Assembly: GCA_017880775.1 (NCBI GenBank)
Contig: JADGRQ010000005.1
Location: forward strand, 132,094 to 196,093
Length of the DNA: 64,000 nucleotides
Direction: 5' to 3'
From: Burkholderiales bacterium
GTDB lineage: Bacteria > Pseudomonadota > Gammaproteobacteria > Burkholderiales > SG8-39
Position numbers and translations under genes: made by a program
Shown here: positions 17,762-28,600 of the stretch, one piece after another
Layout of the letters: the number at the start of each line of letters is the position of its first letter
Numbering within the stretch: position 1 is the first letter of the stretch
The notes under the pieces: model-generated
What the model was told of the DNA's origin: nothing
The model's database searches: none
The model's input: the letters and a program-made list of their open reading frames with translations, nothing else

Positions 17762-19000
17762 ATGACCCGGGGCATGAACCGTCGCCAGTTCAACAAGGCG
17801 CTCGCCGCCACGGCCGCAACCACCGCCCTGCAGCCGTTCGGCATCGTGCGCGCCCAGTCCAGCAAGCTCAAGGTCGGCGTGCTGCTGCCACGCTCCGGCG
17901 TGCAAAGCTTCTTCGGTCAGTCCTGTCAGAAGGGCGCCGATCTCGCGCCGGGCCTGCTCAAGGAGATGCTCGGCGTTGACATCGAACTGATGAACGCCGA
18001 CACCGAGACCAGCGTCGACACGGCGCGCACCCGCGCCGAGCGTCTGATCCAGGAGGGCGCGAACGTTCTGGTGGGACCGTTCGACTCCGGCGCCGCGGGC
18101 GCGATCGCGCAGGTCTGCGAGCAGCGAGGCGTGCCCTTCGTCATCAACATCGCCGCGGCGCCGCAGATTACGGAGCAGGGCTACAAGTTCACGTTCCGCA
18201 ACTTCCCCACCAGCGTCGACCTCGTGCGCAACGGCCTGGGGCTGATGCGCGACCTGTTCCAGGCGACCCGCACCGCGCCGCGCAGCGCCGTGTTCATGCA
18301 CGTTAACGACACTTTCGGGCAGGCCAACGCGAAGGCGATCGGAGCGATCTTTCCGACGCTCAACTACCTACCGTTCAAGATCGTCGACACGATCTCCTAC
18401 GACCCGGCCGCCAAGGACCTGACCGTCGAGGTTTCAAAGGCCAAGGCGACCAACGCCGACTTCCTGCTGCTTGTGTGCCGGGTGAACGACGGCATCATCC
18501 TGCGCCGCGAGATGGTCAAGCAGCGTTGGAACCCGATGGGCATCATCGCGCCCGGCAATCCCGGCATGTACGAGGACCAGTTCTACAAGGCGCTCGGCAG
18601 GCTTTCCGAGTACTGCATCTCCAACGTGCCCTGGTACGACCCCAAGTCCGACCTGGCCAATACGATCGAAAAGGCCTTCGACCGGCAGAACCCGAAGGAC
18701 AAGCTGATGTTCCACGCACTCAATGTGGGCTACACGTTCGAGGCGCTCATGATCGCGGCGGATGCGTTCAAGCGGGCCAAGACCACCGCGCCGAGGGAGT
18801 TGGCGGAAGCGATCCGCCAGACCGAGATCAGGAACCGCATGATGCTCGGCGGGCCGATCAAGTTCAACGCCAAGGGTCAGGTCGACGGCAATCTTTCCGC
18901 TTGCATCCAGAATCTGAATCTGAGGCCGACCGTGGTATTGCCCGCGGCGGCAGCGGAAGCGAAGCCGGTGTTCCCGGTGCCCGATTACAGAAAAACCTGA
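17762..19000 (+). CDS. Branched-chain-type ABC transporter substrate-binding protein (first copy)
   Basis: 412 residues. The start MTRGMNRRQFNKALAATAATT has a twin-arginine motif and hydrophobic stretch, so it is probably exported folded by Tat and cleaved near IVRAQ. The mature part is a periplasmic-binding type I fold of the LivJ family (KVGVLLPRSGVQ, GAAGAIAQVCEQRGVPFVI, VFMHVNDTFGQANAKAIG). AGGAG precedes the start by 5 nt. It heads a six-gene importer operon. Family members bind amino acids, amides or aromatic acids; the neighbouring ligase suggests aromatics. Confidence 0.92.
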   Translation: MTRGMNRRQFNKALAATAATTALQPFGIVRAQSSKLKVGVLLPRSGVQSFFGQSCQKGADLAPGLLKEMLGVDIELMNADTETSVDTARTRAERLIQEGANVLVGPFDSGAAGAIAQVCEQRGVPFVINIAAAPQITEQGYKFTFRNFPTSVDLVRNGLGLMRDLFQATRTAPRSAVFMHVNDTFGQANAKAIGAIFPTLNYLPFKIVDTISYDPAAKDLTVEVSKAKATNADFLLLVCRVNDGIILRREMVKQRWNPMGIIAPGNPGMYEDQFYKALGRLSEYCISNVPWYDPKSDLANTIEKAFDRQNPKDKLMFHALNVGYTFEALMIAADAFKRAKTTAPRELAEAIRQTEIRNRMMLGGPIKFNAKGQVDGNLSACIQNLNLRPTVVLPAAAAEAKPVFPVPDYRKT

Positions 19001-19009
19001 GGAGACTCG

Positions 19010-20242
19010 ATGAAACGCAGACAATTCAACCAGGCGCTGGCCGCAGCCGGCATCGCCGCCGGGCTCGCCCCGTTCGGCATCGTGCGGGCGCAATCACAGA
19101 AGCTCAAGGTAGGCGTGCTGTTGCCGCGCTCGGGCGTGCAGGCGCTGATCGGACAGTCGTGCCAGAAAGGCGCGGACCTCGCCCCCGCCGTGATTAGGCA
19201 GGTGCTCGGCGTGGACATCGAGCTGATGAACGCCGACACGGAGTCGAACGCCGACACCGCGCGCACCCGCGCCGAACGCCTGATCCAAGAAGGCGCGCAC
19301 GTGCTGGTCGGGGCGTTCGATTCCGGCCACACCGCGGCGATCGCGCAGGTTGCCGAGCAACGCGGCATTCCGCACATCATCAACGTCGCCGCCGCGCCGC
19401 AGATTACCGAGCAAGGCTACAAGTTCGTGTTCCGCAATTTCCCGACCGCGATCGACCTGACGCGCAATGGCCTCGCCCTGATGGGCGAGATCTTCCGCAC
19501 CACCAACACGGTGCCGCGCAGCGCGGTGTTCATGCACGTCAACGACACCTTCGGGCAGGCGATGGCGAAGGGCGTCGGCGCAATGCTGCCGCACCTGGAC
19601 TTCCTGCCGTTCAAGGTGCTGGACACGATCGCCTACGACCCCGCCGCCAAGGACCTGACCGTCGAGGTGTCGAAGGCGAAGGCCACCAACGCCGACTTCC
19701 TGATGCTGGTCTGCCGGCTGAACGACGCCATCATCCTTCGGCGCGAGATGGCCAAGCAACGCTGGAACCCGATGGGCATCATCAGCCCGGGATCGCCCGG
19801 ACTGTACGAGGAGCAGTACACCAAGGCGCTCGGGCCGCTAGCGGAATATGCGATCTGCAATACGGTCTGGTTCAATCCCAAGTCGGAGATGACGAAGACC
19901 GTCGGCGCTGCGTTCAGGCAACAGAACCCGAAGGACATGCTCGATTTTCACGGTACCAATGTCGGTTACACCTTCGACGCGATCATGATCGCGGCCGACG
20001 CGTTCCGGCGTGCGCGCACCACGGATCCGAAGGCGCTCGCCGACGCGATCCGGCAGACGGACATTCCGGTCAGCCGCCGCATGTCGCTCGGCGGCCCGAT
20101 CCGCTTCAACCCCAAGGGCCAGGTCGAAGGAAACCTGTCGGCTGCGATCCAGAACCTGAAGGGCCGGCCGACCGTGACGCTGCCGGCGGAGTACGCGGAG
20201 GCGAAGGTGGTCTTCCCTTCTCCCGGCTACAAGAAGACGTAA
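19010..20242 (+). CDS. Branched-chain-type ABC transporter substrate-binding protein (second copy)
   Basis: 410 residues, a close paralogue of the protein encoded just upstream. Long stretches are the same, for example EVSKAKATNADFL and QRWNPMGII, and roughly two thirds of positions agree by eye. It has its own Tat-like signal (MKRRQFNQALAAAG) and its own GAGGAG ribosome site. This is a tandem duplication; ligand-contact loops differ (FDSGHTAAIAQVAEQRGIPHII), so the two may offer different ligands to one permease. Confidence 0.92.
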   Translation: MKRRQFNQALAAAGIAAGLAPFGIVRAQSQKLKVGVLLPRSGVQALIGQSCQKGADLAPAVIRQVLGVDIELMNADTESNADTARTRAERLIQEGAHVLVGAFDSGHTAAIAQVAEQRGIPHIINVAAAPQITEQGYKFVFRNFPTAIDLTRNGLALMGEIFRTTNTVPRSAVFMHVNDTFGQAMAKGVGAMLPHLDFLPFKVLDTIAYDPAAKDLTVEVSKAKATNADFLMLVCRLNDAIILRREMAKQRWNPMGIISPGSPGLYEEQYTKALGPLAEYAICNTVWFNPKSEMTKTVGAAFRQQNPKDMLDFHGTNVGYTFDAIMIAADAFRRARTTDPKALADAIRQTDIPVSRRMSLGGPIRFNPKGQVEGNLSAAIQNLKGRPTVTLPAEYAEAKVVFPSPGYKKT

Positions 20243-20251
20243 CGGACGTAG

Positions 20252-21121
20252 TTGCCCCTTGACCTCGTAACCAACGTCCTCATCGCCGGCGTCCTGACCG
20301 GCCTCGTGTACGGGCTGATGGCGCTCGGCCTGTCGGTGATCTTCGGCGTCGTGCGCGTCGTCAACTTCGCGCACGGCGAGATGATGACGATTGCGATGTA
20401 CGCTGCGGTGCTGTTGTTCGCGCAGTGGCAGCTGGATCCATTCCTCGCGATCCTGCCGGTGGCGGCGGTGTTCTTCGTCCTTGGATACCTGCTGCAGGTC
20501 TGGATGATCAATCCGTTCATCACCCGGCCCGAATATTCCCAGTTCATGCTGTTGGTGGCGGTCGCGATCATCATGGTGAACGCGCTGCTGATGGTCTTCG
20601 GGCCGAGCGCGCGCAACGTGCAGGTGGAGTACCAGCTCGAATCGTTTGCGCTCGGTCCCATCCTGTTCGACAAGGCGCGCGTCTATTCCGGCGCGGCCGC
20701 GGTGGCGGTGAGCGCGCTGCTGTTTGCGTTCTTCAAGTTCTCGCGTTCCGGGAAAGCGATTCGCGCCTGCGCGGACAATTACCTCGGCGCAAAGGTCGTG
20801 GGGCTGGACGTCAAGCACCTGTACGGCCTCACCTTCGGCCTGGGCTCGGCCTGCGTCGCGGTGGCTGGCTGCCTGATGGTGCTGCTGGTGGACGTCACGC
20901 CGCTGCTCGGCCCCGGCTACACGCTGCTCGCGTTCGTGATCGTCATCGTCGGCGGGCTGGGTTCGATGGGCGGCGCGCTGCTCGGCGGCGTGCTGATCGG
21001 GGTGTCCGAGGCGATGGCCGGATTGTTCATCACGCCGTCGGCGAAAAGCATGGTCAGCTTCGCGCTGCTGATCCTGGTGCTGCTGTTCCGCCCGCAGGGC
21101 CTGCTCGGCCGCCGGACGTGA
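20252..21121 (+). CDS. Branched-chain-type ABC transporter permease (LivH-like)
   Basis: 289 residues with about eight membrane helices. The N-terminal helix GLVYGLMALGLSVIFGVVRVVNFAHGEMM is the LivH signature. The only plausible start is a TTG at 20252, 9 nt after the stop of the second binding protein. It ends in a 4-bp overlap with the LivM-like gene. It forms one half of the inner-membrane channel. Confidence 0.92.
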   Translation: MPLDLVTNVLIAGVLTGLVYGLMALGLSVIFGVVRVVNFAHGEMMTIAMYAAVLLFAQWQLDPFLAILPVAAVFFVLGYLLQVWMINPFITRPEYSQFMLLVAVAIIMVNALLMVFGPSARNVQVEYQLESFALGPILFDKARVYSGAAAVAVSALLFAFFKFSRSGKAIRACADNYLGAKVVGLDVKHLYGLTFGLGSACVAVAGCLMVLLVDVTPLLGPGYTLLAFVIVIVGGLGSMGGALLGGVLIGVSEAMAGLFITPSAKSMVSFALLILVLLFRPQGLLGRRT

Positions 21122-22095
21122 ACCGGCGAGCGCAAACCCTGCTCGCGCTGCTCGCGCTCGCGCTGCTAGTCCTGCCGGCTTTCGCCAGCAACTACGTCAT
21201 GTCGGTCGCGACGCTGATCCTGTTCTTCGCGTTCACCGGCCAGGCGTGGAACGTGATGATGGGCTTCGCCGGCCAGCTTTCGCTGGGGCACTCGCTCTAC
21301 GTCGGCGTCGGCGCCTATACCGCGGCCGGGCTGTTCTTCCACTACGGTCTCGGGCCCTGGGCCGGCCTCTGGCTCGCGATCCTGCTGTGCGTTCTGCTCG
21401 GCGCCGCCATCGGCTTCCTCGCCTTCCGCTTCGGCATCTCCGGGGTGTACTTCGCGCTGCTCACCATCGCGTTCGCCGAGTTCACGCGTATCGGCTTCGA
21501 TCACATCGACTGGCTCGGCGGACCGGGAGGCCTGTTCATCAAGGTCGCGCAGCGCGACCAGATCGACCTGCTCAACTTCCGCGGCCCGCCGGCGATGTAC
21601 TACTACGCAATGCTCGCGCTCGCTGCGGGCGCATTGGCGCTGTGCGCCTGGCTGCTGCGCAGCCGAGCCGGCTACTACTGGCAGGCGATCCGCGAGGACG
21701 AGGAAGCGGCGCAGGCGCTCGGCATCAATACGTTTCGCTGGAAAATGCTCGCGGTGATCCTTTCTGCCGCGATGACCGCGGTTTCAGGCGTTTTCTTCGC
21801 CTTCTACTACAACAACCTGTTCCCCGAGCAGATCTTCCACATCAGCCGCTCGATCGAAATCATCCTCGGGCCGATCATCGGCGGAATCGGCACGCTGTTC
21901 GGCCCGATTCTCGGCGCCGCGGTGCTGACCCTGCTCGCCGACGGCATCACCGAATTGATGTCGGCTTTCGGCATCGAGATCCCGGGGGTGAAGCAGGTGT
22001 TCTATGGAATCGTGCTGCTGGTGGTCATCATGTTCCTGCCGAACGGGATCTGGCCGACGCTGGCGCGCAGGCTCGGCATCGCGAGGCAACGCTGA
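21118..22095 (+). CDS. Branched-chain-type ABC transporter permease (LivM-like)
   Basis: 325 residues from a GTG that overlaps the LivH-like stop by 4 bp. The helix pattern and the motif NVMMGFAGQLSLGHSLYVGVGAYTAA are LivM-specific, as is the coupling loop EDEEAAQALGINTFRWKMLAVILSA. It ends at TGA overlapping the next ATG by one base. It is the second half of the channel. Confidence 0.92.
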   Translation: MNRRAQTLLALLALALLVLPAFASNYVMSVATLILFFAFTGQAWNVMMGFAGQLSLGHSLYVGVGAYTAAGLFFHYGLGPWAGLWLAILLCVLLGAAIGFLAFRFGISGVYFALLTIAFAEFTRIGFDHIDWLGGPGGLFIKVAQRDQIDLLNFRGPPAMYYYAMLALAAGALALCAWLLRSRAGYYWQAIREDEEAAQALGINTFRWKMLAVILSAAMTAVSGVFFAFYYNNLFPEQIFHISRSIEIILGPIIGGIGTLFGPILGAAVLTLLADGITELMSAFGIEIPGVKQVFYGIVLLVVIMFLPNGIWPTLARRLGIARQR

Positions 22096-22819
22096 TGGCC
22101 CTGCTTGAGATCTCGAGCCTTTCAAAATCCTTCCGCGGCCTGCGCGCGGTGGCGAACGCATCGCTCGAAGTCCCCGAACACGGGATCGTCGCGCTGATCG
22201 GGCCGAATGGCGCGGGCAAGACCACCATCTTCAACATCGCCGCCGGGGTGTACGCGCCGGATGGCGGAGAAATCCGGTTCGCCGGCAGACGCATCGACGG
22301 ACTGAGGCCGGACCAGATCTGCGCCGCGGGCATCGGGCGCACTTTCCAGATCGTCAAGCCCTTCGCCGGCCTCTCGGTGCTCGACAACGTGATCGTCGGC
22401 GCGCTGCAACGTTGCAGAACCGTGAGCGATGCGCGCGCGCTCGCCGCGCGCGTCCTCGACCAACTGGGCCTGGGCGGGAAACGCGACCTGCCCGCTTCCT
22501 CGCTCACGCTGCCCGACCGCAAGCGGCTCGAGGTAGCCCGCGCACTCGCCACGCGGCCGCAACTGTTGCTGCTCGACGAGGTGATGGCGGGCCTGCGCCC
22601 GACCGAGTGCGACCAGATGGTCGAGGTGTTCCGCGAGCTCAACTCGCGCGACGGTCTCACGATCCTGCTGATCGAGCACGTGATGCGCGCGGTAATGGCG
22701 CTCGCGCGGCAAATCGTGGTGCTGCACCACGGCGAAATCATCGCCCGCGGCGCACCCGCTGAAGTGGTGCGCAATTCAGCAGTGCTCGAGTGCTATCTCG
22801 GCGAGGACGCCGAAGTCTG

Positions 22820-22820
<1 letters not shown>
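22095..22820 (+). CDS. Branched-chain-type ABC transporter ATPase (LivG-like)
   Basis: 241 residues. Walker A is GPNGAGKTT at about residue 36, Walker B LLLLDEVMAGL and the switch His is in LIEHVM. The ABC signature is SLTLPDRKRLEVARAL; the usual LSxGxxR glycine is missing. This variant signature is seen in some LivG-type ATPases, so the protein may still function as the non-canonical half of a heterodimer with the LivF-like ATPase. Start and stop overlap the neighbours by one base. Confidence 0.9.
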
Positions 22821-23530
<710 letters not shown>

Positions 23531-23554
23531 GGAGTCCCTGAGGCTCCGCTCGGC

Positions 23555-23881
23555 TCACTTCAGCTTCGAATAGGCCGTCGGCGCAAGAAAGCTGTTGTCG
23601 ACCGACGCGACGATCGGGCCGTTTTTTTCCGTCTCGGCGCGCTTCTGCAGCCATTCGGGGTCGGCCAGGAAGCCGTTCCAGACGCGCTCGCGCTCGGCCA
23701 TATCTTTCCATTCGAGCATGTAATAGAGATCCTGGTTGCTGCTGCCGACCAGCACGGTCCAGAAGCCGACCGGGCGTATGCCGTGCCGCTCCCAGATTTT
23801 CAGCGTGGCGGTCTCGAAGCGCTTGTTGAGGTCGGGCAGACGGCCCGGCACGCAGTGGTAGATCCGCATCTCGTAGATCAT
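23555..23881 (-). CDS. NIPSNAP-family protein
   Basis: 108 residues with a dimeric alpha/beta-barrel (ferredoxin-like) fold of NIPSNAP type: MIYEMRIYHCVPGRLPDLNKRFETATLKIWERHGI, then LYYMLEWKDMAERERVWNGFLADPEWL. The cellular role of these small proteins is unknown; in bacteria they often sit near catabolic genes. It converges on the importer operon. The dipeptidase remnant lies directly upstream on the same strand. Confidence 0.85.
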   Translation of the reverse strand: MIYEMRIYHCVPGRLPDLNKRFETATLKIWERHGIRPVGFWTVLVGSSNQDLYYMLEWKDMAERERVWNGFLADPEWLQKRAETEKNGPIVASVDNSFLAPTAYSKLK

Positions 23882-23917
23882 CGAAGTCCTTTCTGGGATG
23901 GAACGGCGGTTTGGAAT

Positions 23918-24250
23918 TTACACGACAAGCGCCTGCCGCAACACGCGCAGGTAGTTGCCGCCAAGCACGGCGCCGATCTCGGGATCCTGCAGCCCGCGCT
24001 GCGCAAGGTAGCCGGGAAGCCGCGCGAACTCCCGGTAGTTTGGCACCACCGAGCGCGGCACGCCGAACATGTCGGTCCCGATGCCTACATGGTCTGCGCC
24101 GTAAGCCTGCATGGCGCGCGCGATCGCGTCGGCATAGAGGTCGAGATTCGCGTAGACCGACCAATTCGGCCACAGGCCGATCACGCCGCCTTGTCCGGCC
24201 AGTTGTTTCGCGAGCGGTGCGTGTATGCCGCGTGCCGCAATCCCGCCTTG
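23918..24250 (-). pseudogene. Remnant of an M19 (renal-type) dipeptidase
   Basis: The reading frame carries the C-terminal part of a membrane-dipeptidase-like protein: KQLAGQGGVIGLWP, then ADHVGIGTDMFGV and the family ending ARLPGYLAQRGLQDPEIGA followed by LGGNYLRVL. Members have about 320-400 residues; only about 110 are recognisable. The frame meets a stop near 24345 and the catalytic N-terminal half is absent. In 24251-24432 nothing else was recognised. Confidence 0.6.
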
Positions 24251-24432
24251 CGACGGCTGCGGAGTGCCCGCGCCGCTTCGGGAAAACGCCTCCTGCGCAT
24301 CGCTCCTCCCCGCAAGCCGAATCTGTTGCTATGCTGCGCTCGAAGAGTTTATCAGGACGGGCCATGGTTCGATTCCCGCGCCTCGCATGCGCGATGCTCG
24401 AGATGGCGAATGTGAAGAGGCTGGGTTTACGC

Positions 24433-25554
24433 CTACGCGGGAACCACTGAACCCGGCCGCGCAATCGCGGCGCCGGGCCACAACGAAGGATGGCTGCGCG
24501 CGTACTGGGGCGGATAGTCGAGCTTTACGCCGAACCGCTCCGCCGCATGCCAGACCCAGCGCGGATTGTCGAGCAGGCCGCGCGCGAGCGCGACCATGTC
24601 GGCCTTGCCCGAGGCGATGATGTCCTCGGCCTGCTGCGGATCGGCGATCATGCCGACCGCGCGCACCGCGATGCCCGCTTCCTTCTTCACTTTCTCCGCG
24701 AACGGCACCTGGTAGCCGGGCTCGACCTTGATTTTCTGGTGCGACACCACGCCGCCGCTCGACACGCATACGAAGTCGAAGCCGATCGCCTTCAACTGCT
24801 TTGCATAGCGCACCGCATCTTCCGGCGTCGCGCCGCCTTCGGCCCAATCGCTCCCGGTAATGCGCGCAGCGAGAGCCCGCTCCTTCGGCCATGTATCACG
24901 CAACGCTTTCGCCACCTCGAGCGGAAAACGCATTCGGTTCTCCATGCTGCCGCCGTAGGCGTCCTTGCGCTGGTTGGAAAGCGGCGACAGGAACTGGTGC
25001 ATCAGGTAGCCGTGCGCGGAGTGCATCTCGATCAGGTCCAGGCCGATTCGCAGCGCCCGCTTCGCGGCGCCCGCGAACGCATCGACCAGACCCTTTAACT
25101 CCGCCAGATTGAGTTCGTGCGGCGTGTGCCACTTGTCGCTGTACGGGATTGCCGACGGCGCGACCGTCCGCCAAGGCGATTCGTCCGATTTGAGCGCGTG
25201 CCCGCCCGCCCACGGAACCTGCGCAGATCCCTTGCGCCCGGCATGCGCGAGCTGGATGCCGATCGGCGATTTCGTCAGGCGCCGGCACGCATCGACGACG
25301 CGCTTCATCGCCGCTTCATTGCTGTCGTGGTACAGCCCGGCGCAGCCGTGCGTGATGCGCCCTTCGCGCGTCACTCCGGTCGCCTCGATCATCACCAGCC
25401 CGGCGCCGGAAATCGCCATGCTGCTCAAGTGCGCGAGGTGCCAGTCGGTCATGCTGCCGTCGTCGGCCGAGTACTGGCACATCGGCGACACCGCCACGCG
25501 GTTCGGCAACGTGATGCCGCCGAGCCGGATCGGCTCGAAGAGCTTGCTTTTCAT
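24433..25554 (-). CDS. NADH:flavin oxidoreductase (old yellow enzyme, YqjM/XenA-like)
   Basis: 373 residues from the ATG at 25552-25554, which has GAGGAA upstream; a longer frame to 25611 adds an atypical N-terminus. FMN-binding TIM barrel with SPMCQYSADDG (the regulatory Cys of the YqjM class), the substrate pair in EMHSAHGYLMHQFLSP, and the diagnostic NQRKDAYGGSMENRMRF. These enzymes reduce activated C=C bonds of enones, nitro compounds or xenobiotics with NAD(P)H. Confidence 0.92.
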   Translation of the reverse strand: MKSKLFEPIRLGGITLPNRVAVSPMCQYSADDGSMTDWHLAHLSSMAISGAGLVMIEATGVTREGRITHGCAGLYHDSNEAAMKRVVDACRRLTKSPIGIQLAHAGRKGSAQVPWAGGHALKSDESPWRTVAPSAIPYSDKWHTPHELNLAELKGLVDAFAGAAKRALRIGLDLIEMHSAHGYLMHQFLSPLSNQRKDAYGGSMENRMRFPLEVAKALRDTWPKERALAARITGSDWAEGGATPEDAVRYAKQLKAIGFDFVCVSSGGVVSHQKIKVEPGYQVPFAEKVKKEAGIAVRAVGMIADPQQAEDIIASGKADMVALARGLLDNPRWVWHAAERFGVKLDYPPQYARSHPSLWPGAAIARPGSVVPA

Positions 25555-25623
25555 GTTGTTCCTCAGGAAATCTGCAATTTTACACAGGGCCGTGTCGAGC
25601 CAGGTGCGCATTCAGCCCCGAGA

Positions 25624-28600
25624 TCAGAACGTCCCGACCGCATTGATGAACCAGCCGCGGCTGCGATACGACAGGTCGGTCAGGTTGTCCGAAAAGTTGG
25701 TGAAGTTGTAGCCGACGCCTGCCTTGAGGTGCTCCGCTACGCGCCGGTAGACGGCGACGAGCAATCCGCTGCGCGCGTCGGCCGCTTCGCGCGCGGCGAG
25801 CCGCCGCGCTTCCACGACGGCATCCCACTCCCGCACCACATGCCAGTCGGCGCGAAGCACGATGAGGGTGGCGAGCGAGCTGAACCACGGCCCATCGACG
25901 CGGTTGTCGCGCAATTCGCCCATCCGCACGCCCAGCTTGGCACCGAGGGTGAGCGATGGGATCACGTCGTGCATGACGTCGGCGGAGACGACGTGGCTGC
26001 GTTGCGAATAGTCGGCGAGCACCCCGCTCGCGGAGACCTGCCCCGGCGAGGGCAGATCGTAGAAGTAGGTGTACTTCAGCAACGCGTTCCACCGATCGTT
26101 CATCACCGGGCGATAAGCGGCGCCGGAGACGAATTCGACAAAACGCCCGTCGTAGAACGCGCCCTTGCTCGATTCGCTGATCGAGGCATTGAGCTTGAGT
26201 TGAGCGCGCCAGTCCGGTTGCGTTTGCCAGCCCAGGCTGCTCCTCGTCAACCAGGTGGTGCGCTGCTCGTCGGCGGACGTGTCGGTGCGATACTCCAGCA
26301 GCGACGCGAACTTCGTCTTCTCCTGCCGGTAGGCGACCGACATTCCCATCGCGCGGCGTTTCAGATCGCCCGCAAGCGGGTCGGACACGGTGCCGAATTC
26401 GAATTTGGTGCCGAGCGTCCAGCGGTCGATCGGTGCGAGGTCGAGCCCGAAGGCTTGCGTCATGCCGACCGGCCCAGCGCCGTGGGTGGCCCGTGTCTCG
26501 CTGAACAGGGTTGCGCTTTCGCTGGCGCGGTAGCGTCCGCCGGAAACCCAGGTGCCGTGCGAGCCGCGCACCAGCGCATCGGGATTGTCAGTCTCGAGTG
26601 CGTACTGCAGATAGCTGTTGGAGCGGTCGTCCATCTGCCAGTCGCCGGTGAGCTTGGCGCCGGCGCCGCCATCACCGCCGGAGAGTTCCGCACCGAATTT
26701 CAGGCGCTCGGAATAGCGCCAGAGACCGCCTACGCCAATGCGGTCGTTGCCGGTGCGGGTTCCGTTCGTGGCGAGCGTGTTCTGCCCGTAGCCATAAGCC
26801 TCCCAATTTTCTGCCACCGGCGTTTCTCCCGCCTGCGTCGCGCGCAAGGGCTTGTATTCGAGACGCGCCACCGCGTCGGTGCGCGCGCCGTTCTCCGACA
26901 GGATCGGGCTGGCGTTGGGCACGTTGTTGCGCCGCTCGTCGGCGCGCGCACCGACACCCACGCTCCACTCCGCAGCGATGCGGTGGCGCAGATTGACTTC
27001 GATTGCGTCCACGCCCTGCGTGGCGGAATCGCGGCTATCCGCCTTCACCAGCAGGCTGGTGCGTTCCGTCAACGCGATATCGGCTTTCAACCCCTTCTGT
27101 GTCACGGCTTCACCCGGCGTGAGCAGACCGGGGGCCGAGTAGCCCTGTTCGCGATCCTGCCAGTAGGCTTGCAATCTCCCGCGCCCGCCCTCGAACATCT
27201 CGGCGAAATCGGCCGCGGCTTCGACGCGCCGCGCAACCGCCGCTTCGCCGGTGCTGGCAGTCTGGTTGAAGTCGTAACCGCCGCTGATCGATGAGAGCTG
27301 TGTGGTGCCGGCACCGCTGGAGCGCGCCGTCTCCACGCGCAACCAGGTGCCGGGTTTGTAGCGCAGCGTGGCGTTCAGCCCCTCCAAGGTCTGACGCGCG
27401 CCGGCGTCGCCCTGCCGGTAGCCGGTAACGCCGAGCCGCACGTAATCGTTGAGCCAGTGGGAAGCCTGCAGCCCATAGGCGAGGCTGTCCACGGCGGTCA
27501 ACCCCGGCGCGTATTCATAAGTGACGACCAGCCAGGCGGGATAACCGGCGAGCGAACCGGTCTGCACCAGCGTCGATCCGTCCGCCGTGGACGGCAACGG
27601 CGCGCTGAGCGCGATGCGGCCCTGCAGCCAGTTGACCTCATAGTCGAGCGCCGGCTGCAGTTGGCGCCGCTCCAGCACGATGCCTGAATCCTTGTCGCGG
27701 ATCTCCACCCAGATCCGCTCGGCGCCCTGGGTGATGTCCTGATGACGCAGGTAATAGAGCGAGCCGCCGGTGCCGCGGAACTCGTCGCGTGCGGCGATGG
27801 TGCCGGGCTCTGCCGCGAACGCGTTCACCTGCGAGCGCCGTTCGCCGAAGCTCGTGGCCGGGTCGGATTTCCACAGCAGATTCGCGCCGTACAGGCCGCG
27901 CGAATAGGCGGTCAGCTCGGAACCCGTCCACTGCGTCTGGAAGTTGCCCCACATGACGTGCGACTCGCCCTTCTCCAGGCGCACGTAAAGTTTGCCCTGC
28001 GTGGGAGCATCGTCGATGGTGGTCGAGTCGTCGCCGTAGACCGGGTAAAAACGGTCGGGATCGATGCGCCGCAGAAGGTAGCGCGGATCCTTCGACCCGA
28101 AATTCGACAGCAAGTCCTTCAGCGGCTGCTCGCTCGTGTCGGCGGACGCAGTGAGCAGCCATTCGCCCTTGATCTTGCCTTTGAGGTAAAACGCGCCGCG
28201 GCCATCGACGAACACCCGGTCTTCGTAGTGCGACGTGTCGCCCGTCACCAGTTGCGCCGGGCCGCTGACATTGTTGCGCCCGACGGTCAGGTCGGCGATG
28301 GCGACGTAGAACCAGTCCTCGTTGGCGATGGAAAGGCTGCGGCGAAACATCGTTTCGCCCCCTTTCCCATCGCGCACGCGCACTTCGACGGTGTGCGGGC
28401 CGGAAGGCAGAATCTGGCGGATCGCAAAACGGCCTTCGCGATCCACGGGCGGCTTCTCGCCGAGCGCGATGACGGATTCGCTCGTTGCGAGCTTGCCGCT
28501 GACCGTGACGGTCCCGCCGGAAACCGGGATATTGGCGAGATTCCGGCTGCCTTCGCCCCAGCCGATGAGGCGTTCGCGATCGGCTTCCTGCTTGTCCGGA

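Noticed and set aside
24365..24385. tRNA T-loop-like word ggttcgattcccgc
   Set aside because: The flanking bases do not form a 5-bp T-stem (CATGG against CCCGC), and no anticodon or acceptor arm is present.
25117..27294. 725-codon open frame on the plus strand opposite the oxidoreductase and barrel genes
   Set aside because: Antisense shadow; low-complexity Arg/Ala/Val composition and no family pattern.
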